This document shows, one piece after another, positions 1 to 5,007 of a stretch of 5,007 nucleotides of DNA (the stretch's first letter is position 1; each line of letters begins with the position of its first letter). A model generated the notes under the pieces. The model worked only from the letters and a program-made list of their open reading frames with translations. It was not told the DNA's origin and did not search any database. The translations under genes and the position numbers were made by a program. Origin of the DNA: an uncultured Lachnospiraceae bacterium (GTDB taxonomy: Bacteria; Bacillota; Clostridia; Lachnospirales; Lachnospiraceae); assembly GCA_934351705.1 (NCBI GenBank), contig CAKRJK010000139.1, forward strand, positions 1 through 5,007. Direction: 5' to 3'.

Positions 1-480
1 GTCATTAGCATCGCCTTTTAAATCCAAATCTAATTCTCCAACTCCACAATGAATTTTGGAAGTGCCTAAGATTTCTGCATTAATTGCAATTTTACCAACA
101 CCGGCGTCTAAGTCTAAATTATTTAAAGTACCATCTTCTATTTCGGTTAATCCAACTCCACCATCAATAGATACTGCGTTTGTAACTTCTAATTTTTCAA
201 AATAATTTTTTCCGGCTCCTAATTTAATAGTTAAATCTTTACTTTTTAAATATTCAATATCACTTTTGCCAGCGCCCATTTCTAATTTAACATTTTCAAA
301 ACTATAGTCGCTAGGAACATAAATCTTAACTATCAAATCGCCTTTATTAAACGTTTGGATGTCTTTTTCTTCTATCACATCACGATTGCGTATCACCCTC
401 GCAACCACTTCGTCTACATCAAATTTTTTGCCTATCTCATCAAATCTGCCGCTCTTTCGTATCTCTAACCACTGTTCCAT
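1..480 (-). CDS. Chimeric partial ORF: RecJ N-terminal stub joined in frame to a DUF4097-like repeat region
   Basis: The frame is open for 160 codons from ATG at 478-480 to the window edge with no stop, so it is 3'-truncated here. Residues 1-44 (start MEQWLEIRKSGRF, then ARVIRNRDV at 27-35, EEKDIQTF at 37-44) match the start of Firmicutes RecJ, the 5'-3' single-strand-DNA exonuclease of recombination and repair. RecJ should then continue towards its DHH catalytic motifs, but these never appear. From about residue 45 (KGDLIVKIYVPSDYSF) the sequence reads as a DUF4097-type beta-repeat protein with G(A/V)G turns at 69-71, 88-90, 108-110, 127-129 and 146-148, one every 19-20 residues. DUF4097 proteins are usually surface or membrane-linked and of unknown function. 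The start is supported by AGGTGA (485-490) overlapping the truA stop. The product cannot be a working RecJ. Whether the fusion exists in the cell is uncertain. Confidence 0.75.
   Translation of the reverse strand, partial: MEQWLEIRKSGRFDEIGKKFDVDEVVARVIRNRDVIEEKDIQTFNKGDLIVKIYVPSDYSFENVKLEMGAGKSDIEYLKSKDLTIKLGAGKNYFEKLEVTNAVSIDGGVGLTEIEDGTLNNLDLDAGVGKIAINAEILGTSKIHCGVGELDLDLKGDAND
343..360. other. Probable chimeric junction between recJ 5' end and DUF4097-like sequence
   Basis: This is where the minus-strand protein switches family, between codons for roughly residues 41 and 46. By hand count, bases 1-350 are about 31% GC and bases 361-480 about 42%, the latter close to truA. The left side uses mainly A/T third positions (ATT, AAA, GAT, TTA), the right side more mixed ones. 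No inverted repeat, target duplication or att-like core is visible at the join. It could be a genomic deletion or recombination, or a misassembly of reads from two organisms; sequence alone cannot separate these. Confidence 0.6.
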
Positions 481-484
481 GTTA

Positions 485-490
485 TCACCT
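485..490 (-). promoter_or_regulatory. Ribosome binding site of the recJ-type start, overlapping the truA stop
   Basis: On the minus strand AGGTGA precedes the ATG at 478-480 by 4 nt, and its last three bases are the truA TGA stop codon. This arrangement is typical of translational coupling and supports a native truA-recJ junction on this side of the chimeric join. Confidence 0.7.
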
Positions 491-1225
491 GTATCTTACT
501 TCCAAAAGCGTCAGTCCTTTTGCAGGCATCGTACTTCCTGCGTTTTCCCGCTTCCTGCTCTCTAAAATCCTTTCCATATCTTCGGGCTCACGCTCGCCCA
601 GACCAACCTCTACCAATGTTCCTGTTAAGATTCTGACCATATTCTGTAAAAATCCGCTTCCGGTAAATCGCAGCCGGATTTCGGATTCATCTTCCGTAAT
701 CTCAATGCGGTACAAGGTTCTGACAGTTGACTTTTTCATCTTAGGATTTCCGCAAAAAGCCTTGAAGTCATGCTCTCCTTCCAACTTTTTAGCGGCCTCT
801 CTCATCTTGTCCACATCCAGAGGTTCTTCTATCAACTGCACATATCTGCGCTCAAACACGTCGGCTTTTTTGCCTTTTGCAATTCTGTATTCATATGTTT
901 TTGTTTTTGCAAGTAATCTTGCATGAAAACGCTCATCAACACGCTCTACGTTTAAAACGGCAATATCTTCGGGCAGATAGAGGTTTGCATAGTCCTTGAT
1001 CTCCTCTTCACTCCATGTTCCCTTTAGGTGTACATGTGCGACCTGACCTTTGGCGTGAACTCCTGCGTCGGTTCTTCCCGAACCCTGTACGTCCGCTTCA
1101 CGTCCTGTCATCTTTTCAAAGATGTTTTGCAGTTTTCCCTGTATGGTTGCATCGGTTGTGACTTGTTTTTGCCAGCCTTTGTATCTTGTTCCGTCGTATT
1201 GGATGGTTAATTTGTAGTTGGGCAT
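485..1225 (-). CDS. truA: tRNA pseudouridine(38-40) synthase TruA
   Basis: TruA isomerises uridines 38, 39 and 40 in the anticodon arm of many tRNAs to pseudouridine; it is cytoplasmic and acts as a homodimer. The 246-residue length is normal for the family. Visible motifs are the N-terminal YDGTRYKGWQ (10-19); the catalytic loop GSGRTDAGVHA (48-58), whose Asp53 is the expected nucleophile; RFHAR (99-103); YEYRIA (111-116); GEHDF (150-154); the core helix GFLQNMVRILTG (191-202); and C-terminal PAKGLTL (234-240). No key residue is missing. The ATG at 1223-1225 is preceded by GGAGG (1230-1234) at 4 nt, which fixes the start. The next frame (recJ start) begins 4 nt after the TGA stop, so the two are probably co-transcribed and translationally coupled. 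Confidence 0.97.
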   Translation of the reverse strand: MPNYKLTIQYDGTRYKGWQKQVTTDATIQGKLQNIFEKMTGREADVQGSGRTDAGVHAKGQVAHVHLKGTWSEEEIKDYANLYLPEDIAVLNVERVDERFHARLLAKTKTYEYRIAKGKKADVFERRYVQLIEEPLDVDKMREAAKKLEGEHDFKAFCGNPKMKKSTVRTLYRIEITEDESEIRLRFTGSGFLQNMVRILTGTLVEVGLGEREPEDMERILESRKRENAGSTMPAKGLTLLEVRYR

Positions 1226-1261
1226 AGTTCCTCCGCTTGGGGTTTTGTTTTTGCTTTTTTT

Positions 1262-1270
1262 ATTATAGCA
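1262..1270 (-). promoter_or_regulatory. Extended -10 promoter for truA
   Basis: The minus strand reads TGCTATAAT: a perfect TATAAT (1262-1267) with the upstream TG of an extended -10. The -35 position 17 bp further upstream (TTCCCC) is poor, as is common for extended -10 promoters. Transcription would start near 1255, giving a leader of about 30 nt that holds the GGAGG site. truA is therefore likely transcribed independently of the SleC-like gene upstream. Confidence 0.7.
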
Positions 1271-1346
1271 AATATCTTTGAGTTGGGGAACTTAATTTTT
1301 TCTGTAGAAATGTGGTATAGCGTCTTAAGAAATTGGTGGGGTGGGG

Positions 1347-1608
1347 GCGTCTGTGATGCCGTCCCTGCAAATTGCTGTTGGGGCGTGTGAGGGGTTCTTT
1401 GGGGCTAAGAGGATTTGGGAATTTTGTGTGAGGGGGGATTGGGGACGGACGCAACCGATGCAGACTCGCCATCCGGGCTCGGCTGCATCTCTTCCGTACA
1501 TCCTTGTACGGAAGTTGCTGCGTTTTGAACAAAATTCAAAATCCTCTAAGCCCCGAAGAAATCCTCACACGCCCCAACAGCAATTTGCAGGGACGGCATC
1601 ACAGACGC
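1347..1608. repeat. 262-bp long inverted repeat with branched apical structure
   Basis: The left arm 1347-1427 pairs with the right arm 1529-1608. The outer 46 bp (1347-1392 with 1563-1608) are perfectly complementary when checked base by base. The rest pairs with only a few mismatches (1394/1561, 1407/1548, 1417/1538), two G-T wobbles and a one-base bulge. The 101-base centre folds again: GATGCAG (1457-1463) with CTGCATC (1483-1489), CTTCCGTAC (1491-1499) with GTACGGAAG (1506-1514), and GCAA (1451-1454) with TTGC (1515-1518) closing both. Any transcript would form a very long hairpin with a three-way head. There is no coding sequence or transposase, and no clear target-site duplication. It is most likely a dispersed structured intergenic repeat or MITE-like element; a structured RNA is the alternative. 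Copy number cannot be judged from one window. Confidence 0.9.
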
Positions 1609-1699
1609 TTTTAAGGTGGGACGTTGTGGTTGAGAGTAGAGTGTGGGATGGTGGTTTTGTTGATAATAGAGTTTTTAAGGACTTTTTGTTGTATCATAA

Positions 1700-1753
1700 A
1701 AATACCGACCTCCAATCGTTAATTTTGAGTTTAACTTTTGGTGGTCGGTATTT
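1700..1753 (-). terminator. Intrinsic terminator of the SleC-like gene
   Basis: AAATACCGACC (1700-1710) pairs perfectly with GGTCGGTATTT (1743-1753). Pairing continues in register through CCAA/TTGG (1712-1715/1738-1741) and GTTAA/TTAAC (1718-1722/1731-1735), leaving an 8-base loop. On the minus strand the hairpin starts 5 nt after the TAA stop, and its descending arm runs into TATTTTTATG. On the plus strand it is followed by GATTTTTATT, so it may also stop plus-strand transcription. Confidence 0.85.
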
Positions 1754-1758
1754 GATTT

Positions 1759-3027
1759 TTATTGGTATAGTTCTGCGATTCTTGTGACTGCTACGTAGAT
1801 ATCGGAGATTCGATACCATGTCGGGTAGTCGACGATTCCGCTGACCGGCATATTGAAGATGGACTGGAATGCTTCTACGGCTGCTTTGGTTGCGGGACCG
1901 TAGATACCGTCTACTGCAATCTTTGGTATTGCCGGATAGCTGTTGGCTATCGCATTTAACTGTTCCTGTATGATTCTTACGCTGTTTCCTCTTGAACCGA
2001 CCTGCAAATCTACTCTCGGCCATGATGCGGGAACTCCCGACACCTGTTCGGAGGTGTTGATATACATATTGTTTCCGTAGTAATAGCGAAGAATCTCTAT
2101 GGTGCTGTATCCCTGATCTCCGAGGTATTTACTGCCCCATTGGCTTAACCAGTTCGGGCAGGAGACTCTCTCTCCGTCACAGTATTGTGTCAAAATCGGC
2201 TGTCTTACGTTTGGTCTTGAAAGATAGTTGACGAACATATCATCTACGATCTGTGAAATGTTCGTAAATATATTTCTTCCGAATACCCATTTATGGTCAT
2301 ACGCTGTGGATGAGGTGATTGTGAAATCATAGCCCTTGTTCCGGTACCACTCCGTATACACACGATTTAAAGTAAAGGACATAATTGCCAGAATATTCGC
2401 ACGGATGGTTGCGTCCGGCCACGTTGCGTAAATCTCGCTGGATGCAACATTTTTTATATAATCGCGATACCTGACGTAATAATTGGTTGCGGTGGAATCT
2501 GTCGGTACACCGTCATGTACGATGACATATTCGGGAATCACCACTCTGCTAAGTACGATCTCTCCTGTTTCCGCTATCGGCTTAATCTCTGCCTCCGCAA
2601 TCTTTGGCGGGAAATTGCCGAACAGGGTATTTGCCGGAATCACGATGTTCTCAATCTCGTCATTGCCCTCCCGCGGCTCTAATTCGATTTCCTGAATTGC
2701 CGTCTCGTCTGCAAAGACATCAATTCCCGATACGTTGATCGCATTGTATCCCGGTGCTGTCACCTGTACCGTATATTCCGCATAAGGCTGCTGCTCGGAT
2801 GGCTGCATACTGTATTCTAACGGAGGTGCAGGTACATCGATCCTCTCTGTCAGTCCCGATTCGTTTGTACTTAATTCCTCTATCTGTGAGTCCGGATCTC
2901 CCGTAAAATAAATTTGAACCCTTGCTCCCGGAATCGGTCTGTGTCTTCTGATTCCGGTTACTTTGACCTGAAGTCTTCCATTGTCCACATTGTCGGTCTG
3001 CATGGCTCTTAATCTGCTTCTTGCCAT
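1759..3027 (-). CDS. SleC-like spore cortex-lytic enzyme (SpoIID-like domain plus PG_binding_1)
   Basis: Probable lytic enzyme of the spore cortex peptidoglycan, acting at germination. The 422-residue length is close to clostridial SleC. Residues ~17-117 look like a carboxypeptidase-regulatory or Ig-like beta domain (GRLQVKVTG, PIPGARVQIY), in the place of SleC's pro-region. Residues ~165-325 resemble SpoIID/SleC: YIKNVASSEIYATWP (190-204), where Glu198 matches the SpoIID catalytic Glu; NRVYTEWYRNKGYDF (221-235); Cys283 and Cys290; and LSQWGSKYL (294-302) with EILRYYYG (311-318). Residues ~341-407 are a peptidoglycan-binding domain (VDGIYGPATKAAVEAFQ at 372-388, TWYRI at 403-407). There is no signal peptide, which fits synthesis in the mother cell. 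GAGAGG (3034-3039) lies 6 nt before the ATG. SleC needs activation by a Csp protease; none is in view. Paralogues are possible, so I give no symbol. Confidence 0.85.
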   Translation of the reverse strand: MARSRLRAMQTDNVDNGRLQVKVTGIRRHRPIPGARVQIYFTGDPDSQIEELSTNESGLTERIDVPAPPLEYSMQPSEQQPYAEYTVQVTAPGYNAINVSGIDVFADETAIQEIELEPREGNDEIENIVIPANTLFGNFPPKIAEAEIKPIAETGEIVLSRVVIPEYVIVHDGVPTDSTATNYYVRYRDYIKNVASSEIYATWPDATIRANILAIMSFTLNRVYTEWYRNKGYDFTITSSTAYDHKWVFGRNIFTNISQIVDDMFVNYLSRPNVRQPILTQYCDGERVSCPNWLSQWGSKYLGDQGYSTIEILRYYYGNNMYINTSEQVSGVPASWPRVDLQVGSRGNSVRIIQEQLNAIANSYPAIPKIAVDGIYGPATKAAVEAFQSIFNMPVSGIVDYPTWYRISDIYVAVTRIAELYQ

Positions 3028-3053
3028 AGAAAACCTCTCATTTTTCTTCTGTT

Positions 3054-3080
3054 TATTCTATGCAAAAAGTTTTTTACGGT
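3054..3080 (-). promoter_or_regulatory. Candidate sigma-K-type sporulation promoter for the SleC-like gene
   Basis: On the minus strand the dinucleotide AC (3079-3080) is followed after exactly 16 bases by CATAGAATA (3054-3062). This fits the Bacillus subtilis sigma-K consensus AC-N16/17-CATANNNTA. It lies between the ilvE stop and the gene's ribosome binding site, and would start transcription near 3047, about 20 nt before the ATG. The motif is short and the region AT-rich, so chance is possible. A mother-cell promoter is, however, what a cortex-lytic enzyme should have. Confidence 0.45.
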
Positions 3081-3096
3081 GCCTGTCTTTTTCCTG

Positions 3097-4161
3097 TTAT
3101 TTTACTTCAACAGTCCAGTTATATTTATCTTCCAGATTACCCCACTGGATACCGGTTAAGGTGTCATACAATTTCTGTGTCAGTTCACCGATCTTGAAAT
3201 CGTTGATTGTAACCACATCGTCTTTATAACGAAGCTCTCCGACCGGTGAGACAACTGCTGCCGTTCCTGTTCCGAATACTTCCTCTAATGTGCCGTCATG
3301 ACCTGCTTTCATCAGATCATCCACAGAAAGTTTTGTCTCGTTTACCTTATAACCCCAGTCTCTTAAAATGTGTATCATGGAATCTCTGGTAACGCCCGGA
3401 AGTACGGTTCCCTCGATTGGTGCGGTGTAGATTTCTCCCGCAATCTTAAACATAATATTCATGGTTCCGACTTCTTCTACATATTTGCGGTGTTCTCCGT
3501 CCAGCCAGAGTACCTGTGAATAACCCATCTTCTCTGCTTTTACCTGTCCTAAGATAGAACCTGCATAGTTACCGCCGCATTTTGTGAATCCGGTTCCTCC
3601 CTTCACTGCACGGACCAGTTCATCCTCAACCAGAATTTTGACCGGATTAATACCCTCTGCATAGTAAGCACCTACCGGACAGCAGATTACCATAAATTTA
3701 TAGGCACTTGCCATATGTACGCCAAGTGCGGACTCCGTTGCAAACATGAACGGTCTGATATATAAAGATGTCTCAGGTTCAGACGGAACCCAGTCTTTTT
3801 CTACTTTTACCAGTGCTTTGACTGCTTCTACGAACATATCCTCCGGAAACGGCGGCATACAAAGTCTTTCGTTTGACTTGATCATACGTCTTGCATTCAT
3901 CTCCGGTCTGAAAAGCTGTATTTTACCCTCTTTTGTACGATATGCCTTCATTCCCTCGAAAGTCTCCTGTGCATAATGAAGCGTTACGCAGGCAGGATCT
4001 AAGGTGATCGGCTCATATGGCACGATTCTTGCATCCTTCCAGCCCTCATCCGTTGTCCAATCCATCACAAACATGTAGTCTGTCATATACTTTCCGAATC
4101 CGAGATTTTTTTGATCCGGTTTTTCCTTTAATGTTTTTGCTTCTACAAATCTGATGTCCAT
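3097..4161 (-). CDS. ilvE: Branched-chain amino acid aminotransferase (class IV, PLP-dependent)
   Basis: It interconverts leucine, isoleucine and valine with their 2-oxo acids using glutamate/2-oxoglutarate and pyridoxal phosphate; it is cytoplasmic. With the start at 4161 it has 354 residues, normal for the longer (type II) BCAT group. Motifs counted from that start: HYAQETFEGMKAY (62-74), RPEMNARRMIKSNERL (85-100), YIRP (134-137), GGTGFTKCGGNYAGS (188-202) with Lys194 as the PLP Schiff-base lysine, YVEEVGTMN (227-235), GTVLPGVTRDS (251-261), and FGTGTAAVVSP (296-306). An upstream in-frame TTG at 4204-4206 would add 15 residues (MTTEMMTKVKRGRGT) but overlaps the promoter -10. MDIRFVEAK is the usual kind of beginning, and GAGAGG (4172-4177) lies 10 nt before its ATG. 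No obvious terminator separates it from the SleC-like gene, so some read-through is possible. Confidence 0.95.
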   Translation of the reverse strand: MDIRFVEAKTLKEKPDQKNLGFGKYMTDYMFVMDWTTDEGWKDARIVPYEPITLDPACVTLHYAQETFEGMKAYRTKEGKIQLFRPEMNARRMIKSNERLCMPPFPEDMFVEAVKALVKVEKDWVPSEPETSLYIRPFMFATESALGVHMASAYKFMVICCPVGAYYAEGINPVKILVEDELVRAVKGGTGFTKCGGNYAGSILGQVKAEKMGYSQVLWLDGEHRKYVEEVGTMNIMFKIAGEIYTAPIEGTVLPGVTRDSMIHILRDWGYKVNETKLSVDDLMKAGHDGTLEEVFGTGTAAVVSPVGELRYKDDVVTINDFKIGELTQKLYDTLTGIQWGNLEDKYNWTVEVK

Positions 4162-4205
4162 TGTTCCACGTCCTCTCTTTACTTTTGTCATCATCTCTGT
4201 TGTCA

Positions 4206-4234
4206 ATTATTATACTTTTTTTTGTGAGTGTCAA
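4206..4234 (-). promoter_or_regulatory. Sigma-A promoter for ilvE
   Basis: The minus strand has a perfect -35 TTGACA (4229-4234), a 17-bp spacer, and AATAAT (4206-4211) as -10 with five of six consensus bases. An overlapping perfect TATAAT (4209-4214) would give only a 14-bp spacer. The start site would be near 4199, leaving a leader of about 38 nt. That is too short for a T-box or other large leader control of the kind often found on branched-chain amino-acid genes. Confidence 0.7.
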
Positions 4235-4347
4235 GATTATTCCGAATGCTTATATAATGTATAACTCACATTTATATTCTCTTTGCATATATATAATTTA
4301 TATTTATAAAATATTTTTTACTTTTACTAGGATACACCATATTTTTA

Positions 4348-4356
4348 TGGTACAAT
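4348..4356 (+). promoter_or_regulatory. Extended -10 promoter for the flavin-reductase-like gene
   Basis: TGGTACAAT provides TACAAT (4351-4356, five of six) with the TG of an extended -10 at 4348-4349. No good -35 lies 16-18 bp upstream (TAGGAT at 17 bp). The start would be near 4363 and the leader about 26 nt, carrying AGAGG (4377-4381) 7 nt before the ATG. The rest of the divergent region (4235-4347) is very AT-rich, and I see no operator or riboswitch in it. Confidence 0.6.
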
Positions 4357-4388
4357 AGACCTATAAAATTTAGAAAAGAGGTATTTTT

Positions 4389-4904
4389 ATGCATACATTT
4401 CAGCCATATCCGCTCAATATGTTTGAGTTAGATCCTTTTACAAAAATCGGAGAAGAATGGATGTTGGTCACCTCCGGCACACCGGAAAAAGCCAACGCTT
4501 TAACTGCCAGTTGGGGCGGTCTGGGTTACCTTTGGGGTAAAAACGTCGCTTTCATCTTTATCCGCGACTCCCGTTACACAAAAGAGTTTATCGATTCCAA
4601 TGACACTTTTTCTCTGACATTCTTTGATGCAAAATACAAAAATGACTTAAAGTATTTCGGTGCGGTATCCGGCAGACAGGAGAACAAATTTGAAGTGTCT
4701 GGACTTCATCTGAATGAATATGAAGGAATTCCTTTTGTTGATGAAGGAAATCTTGCATTTATTTGTAAGAAAATGGCTGTCGTTCCGATTGACAAAGAAA
4801 ATTTCCTCGATCCTGCCATTGACCAAAAATGGTATTCCGGTGCAAATAAAGATGACTATCACACCATGTACATCGGAGAGATTACACAGATTTTAGCAAG
4901 ATAA
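4389..4904 (+). CDS. Flavin reductase-like FMN-binding split-barrel protein
   Basis: The 171-residue protein resembles small flavin-reductase-family (FMN-binding split-barrel) proteins common in gut Clostridia, which bind FMN and probably transfer electrons from NAD(P)H. Features that place it are the strand and turn WMLVTSGTPEKANALTASW (24-42), the glycine-rich WGGLGYLWGK (42-51), IRDSRYTKEF (58-67), the conserved FGAVSGRQENKF (90-101), the strand NLAFICKKM (121-129), and DYHTMYIGEI (156-165) near the end. There is no signal peptide, membrane segment or metal-binding Cys motif, so it should be cytosolic and bind flavin only. AGAGG 7 nt before the ATG supports the start. It is transcribed alone, divergently from ilvE, and closed by its own terminator. 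The physiological substrate cannot be told from the sequence. Confidence 0.85.
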   Translation: MHTFQPYPLNMFELDPFTKIGEEWMLVTSGTPEKANALTASWGGLGYLWGKNVAFIFIRDSRYTKEFIDSNDTFSLTFFDAKYKNDLKYFGAVSGRQENKFEVSGLHLNEYEGIPFVDEGNLAFICKKMAVVPIDKENFLDPAIDQKWYSGANKDDYHTMYIGEITQILAR

Positions 4905-4922
4905 GATATTTTTATACAAAAC

Positions 4923-4962
4923 GAGAGTGCTATTTCACAGTGAAATAACACTCTCATTTTTT
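4923..4962 (+). terminator. Strong intrinsic terminator, probably bidirectional
   Basis: GAGAGTG (4923-4929) pairs with CACTCTC (4949-4955). After one C/A mismatch the stem continues as TATTTCA (4931-4937) with TGAAATA (4941-4947) around a 3-base loop. Six T's (4957-4962) follow, 18 nt beyond the TAA stop of the flavin-reductase-like gene. Read on the minus strand the same hairpin is followed by GTTTTGTATAAAAAT, so it could also end a convergent gene. Confidence 0.9.
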
Positions 4963-5007
4963 ATCTGCAGGAAGTACTGATGGATTCTATCGCCACAGCA
5001 CCGCCCC
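4961..5007 (-). CDS. Possible C-terminal end of a convergent gene, product unknown
   Basis: Read from the right edge on the minus strand, one frame encodes GAVAIESISTSCR, preceded by at least one more Gly codon at the edge, and ends in TAA at 4961-4963. The shared terminator hairpin begins about 5 nt later. Placement directly before a bidirectional terminator and the higher GC of these bases suggest a gene tail. It is too short to assign a family, and open reading over so few codons could be chance. Confidence 0.4.
   Translation of the reverse strand, partial: GGAVAIESISTSCR

Larger units (their letters stand above)
1226..1758. other. Gene-free interval between truA and the SleC-like gene
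   Basis: I find no credible gene in these 533 bases. They contain the truA leader and promoter (1226-1270), an unremarkable stretch (1271-1346) with a G-rich run at 1336-1347, the long inverted repeat (1347-1608), a GT-rich stretch with no structure I can name (1609-1699), and the hairpin terminator (1700-1753). The open frames here, plus 1341-1787 and minus 1263-1532, are low-complexity reads through the two arms of the repeat, with no recognisable family or ribosome binding site. Confidence 0.75.

Noticed and set aside
1..350. DNA tandem repeat or CRISPR-like array in the DUF4097-like region
   Set aside because: The 19-20-residue periodicity exists at the protein level (G(A/V)G turns); the underlying DNA units are too diverged to count as a nucleotide repeat.
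1336..1445. G-rich plus strand with several runs of three to six G's, considered as a G-quadruplex
   Set aside because: Few of the runs are close enough for a standard four-run motif with short loops, and most lie in an arm that pairs far better with its complement.
1341..1787. Plus-strand open frame of 148 codons and its minus-strand counterpart at 1263-1532
   Set aside because: Both run through the two arms of the inverted repeat and have no ribosome binding site or recognisable domain; the plus frame also crosses the terminator and the end of the SleC-like gene.
1694..2023. Minus-strand open frame of 109 codons
   Set aside because: Arg/Ser-rich out-of-frame shadow of the SleC-like gene that also crosses its terminator.
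3063..3096. Terminator between ilvE and the SleC-like gene
   Set aside because: Only a weak A/T pairing (AAAAA with TTTTT) is present, with no GC-rich stem, so I do not call it.
4162..4205. T-box or other leader control of ilvE
   Set aside because: The predicted leader is only about 38 nt and contains no T-box sequence or antiterminator hairpin.
4046..4234. Small minus-strand frame of 62 codons upstream of and overlapping ilvE
   Set aside because: Out-of-frame overlap with the ilvE start; begins inside the ilvE promoter and has no family resemblance.

Overview
The window looks like chromosome from a spore-forming, low-to-moderate-GC Clostridia member, most likely a Lachnospiraceae-type gut anaerobe. 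The reasons are a clostridial-type TruA, a SleC-like spore cortex-lytic protein, a class IV branched-chain aminotransferase, strong GAGG-type ribosome binding sites, and short AT-rich promoters. This is a family-level judgement from recognised proteins; no 16S or other marker gene is present.

Layout, left to right. At 1-480 (minus) an open frame runs off the left edge. Its first ~44 residues read as the start of the single-strand exonuclease RecJ, but the rest is an unrelated DUF4097-like glycine-patterned beta-repeat protein. This is an in-frame chimera with a composition step at about 343-360. It lies 4 nt after truA (485-1225, minus), which has its own extended -10 promoter. A gene-free stretch follows (1226-1758), dominated by a 262-bp near-perfect inverted repeat (1347-1608) with a branched apical structure, and then a long hairpin terminator (1700-1753). 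Next comes a SleC-like gene (1759-3027, minus) with a candidate sigma-K-type promoter, then ilvE (3097-4161, minus) with a clear vegetative promoter. A divergent AT-rich intergenic region separates ilvE from a small flavin-reductase-like FMN-binding protein (4389-4904, plus). That gene ends at a strong, probably bidirectional terminator, and the last ~47 bases may be the C-terminal end of a convergent minus-strand gene.

Functionally the genes are mostly independent housekeeping or sporulation units: tRNA modification plus the start of a DNA-repair gene (truA-recJ'), spore germination (SleC-like), amino-acid metabolism (ilvE) and redox (flavin reductase-like). I see no defence island, CRISPR array, transposase, integrase or phage gene, and no coherent new multi-gene system. 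The two observations most worth following are the RecJ/DUF4097 chimeric join, which may be a real rearrangement or an assembly artefact, and the long structured inverted repeat.
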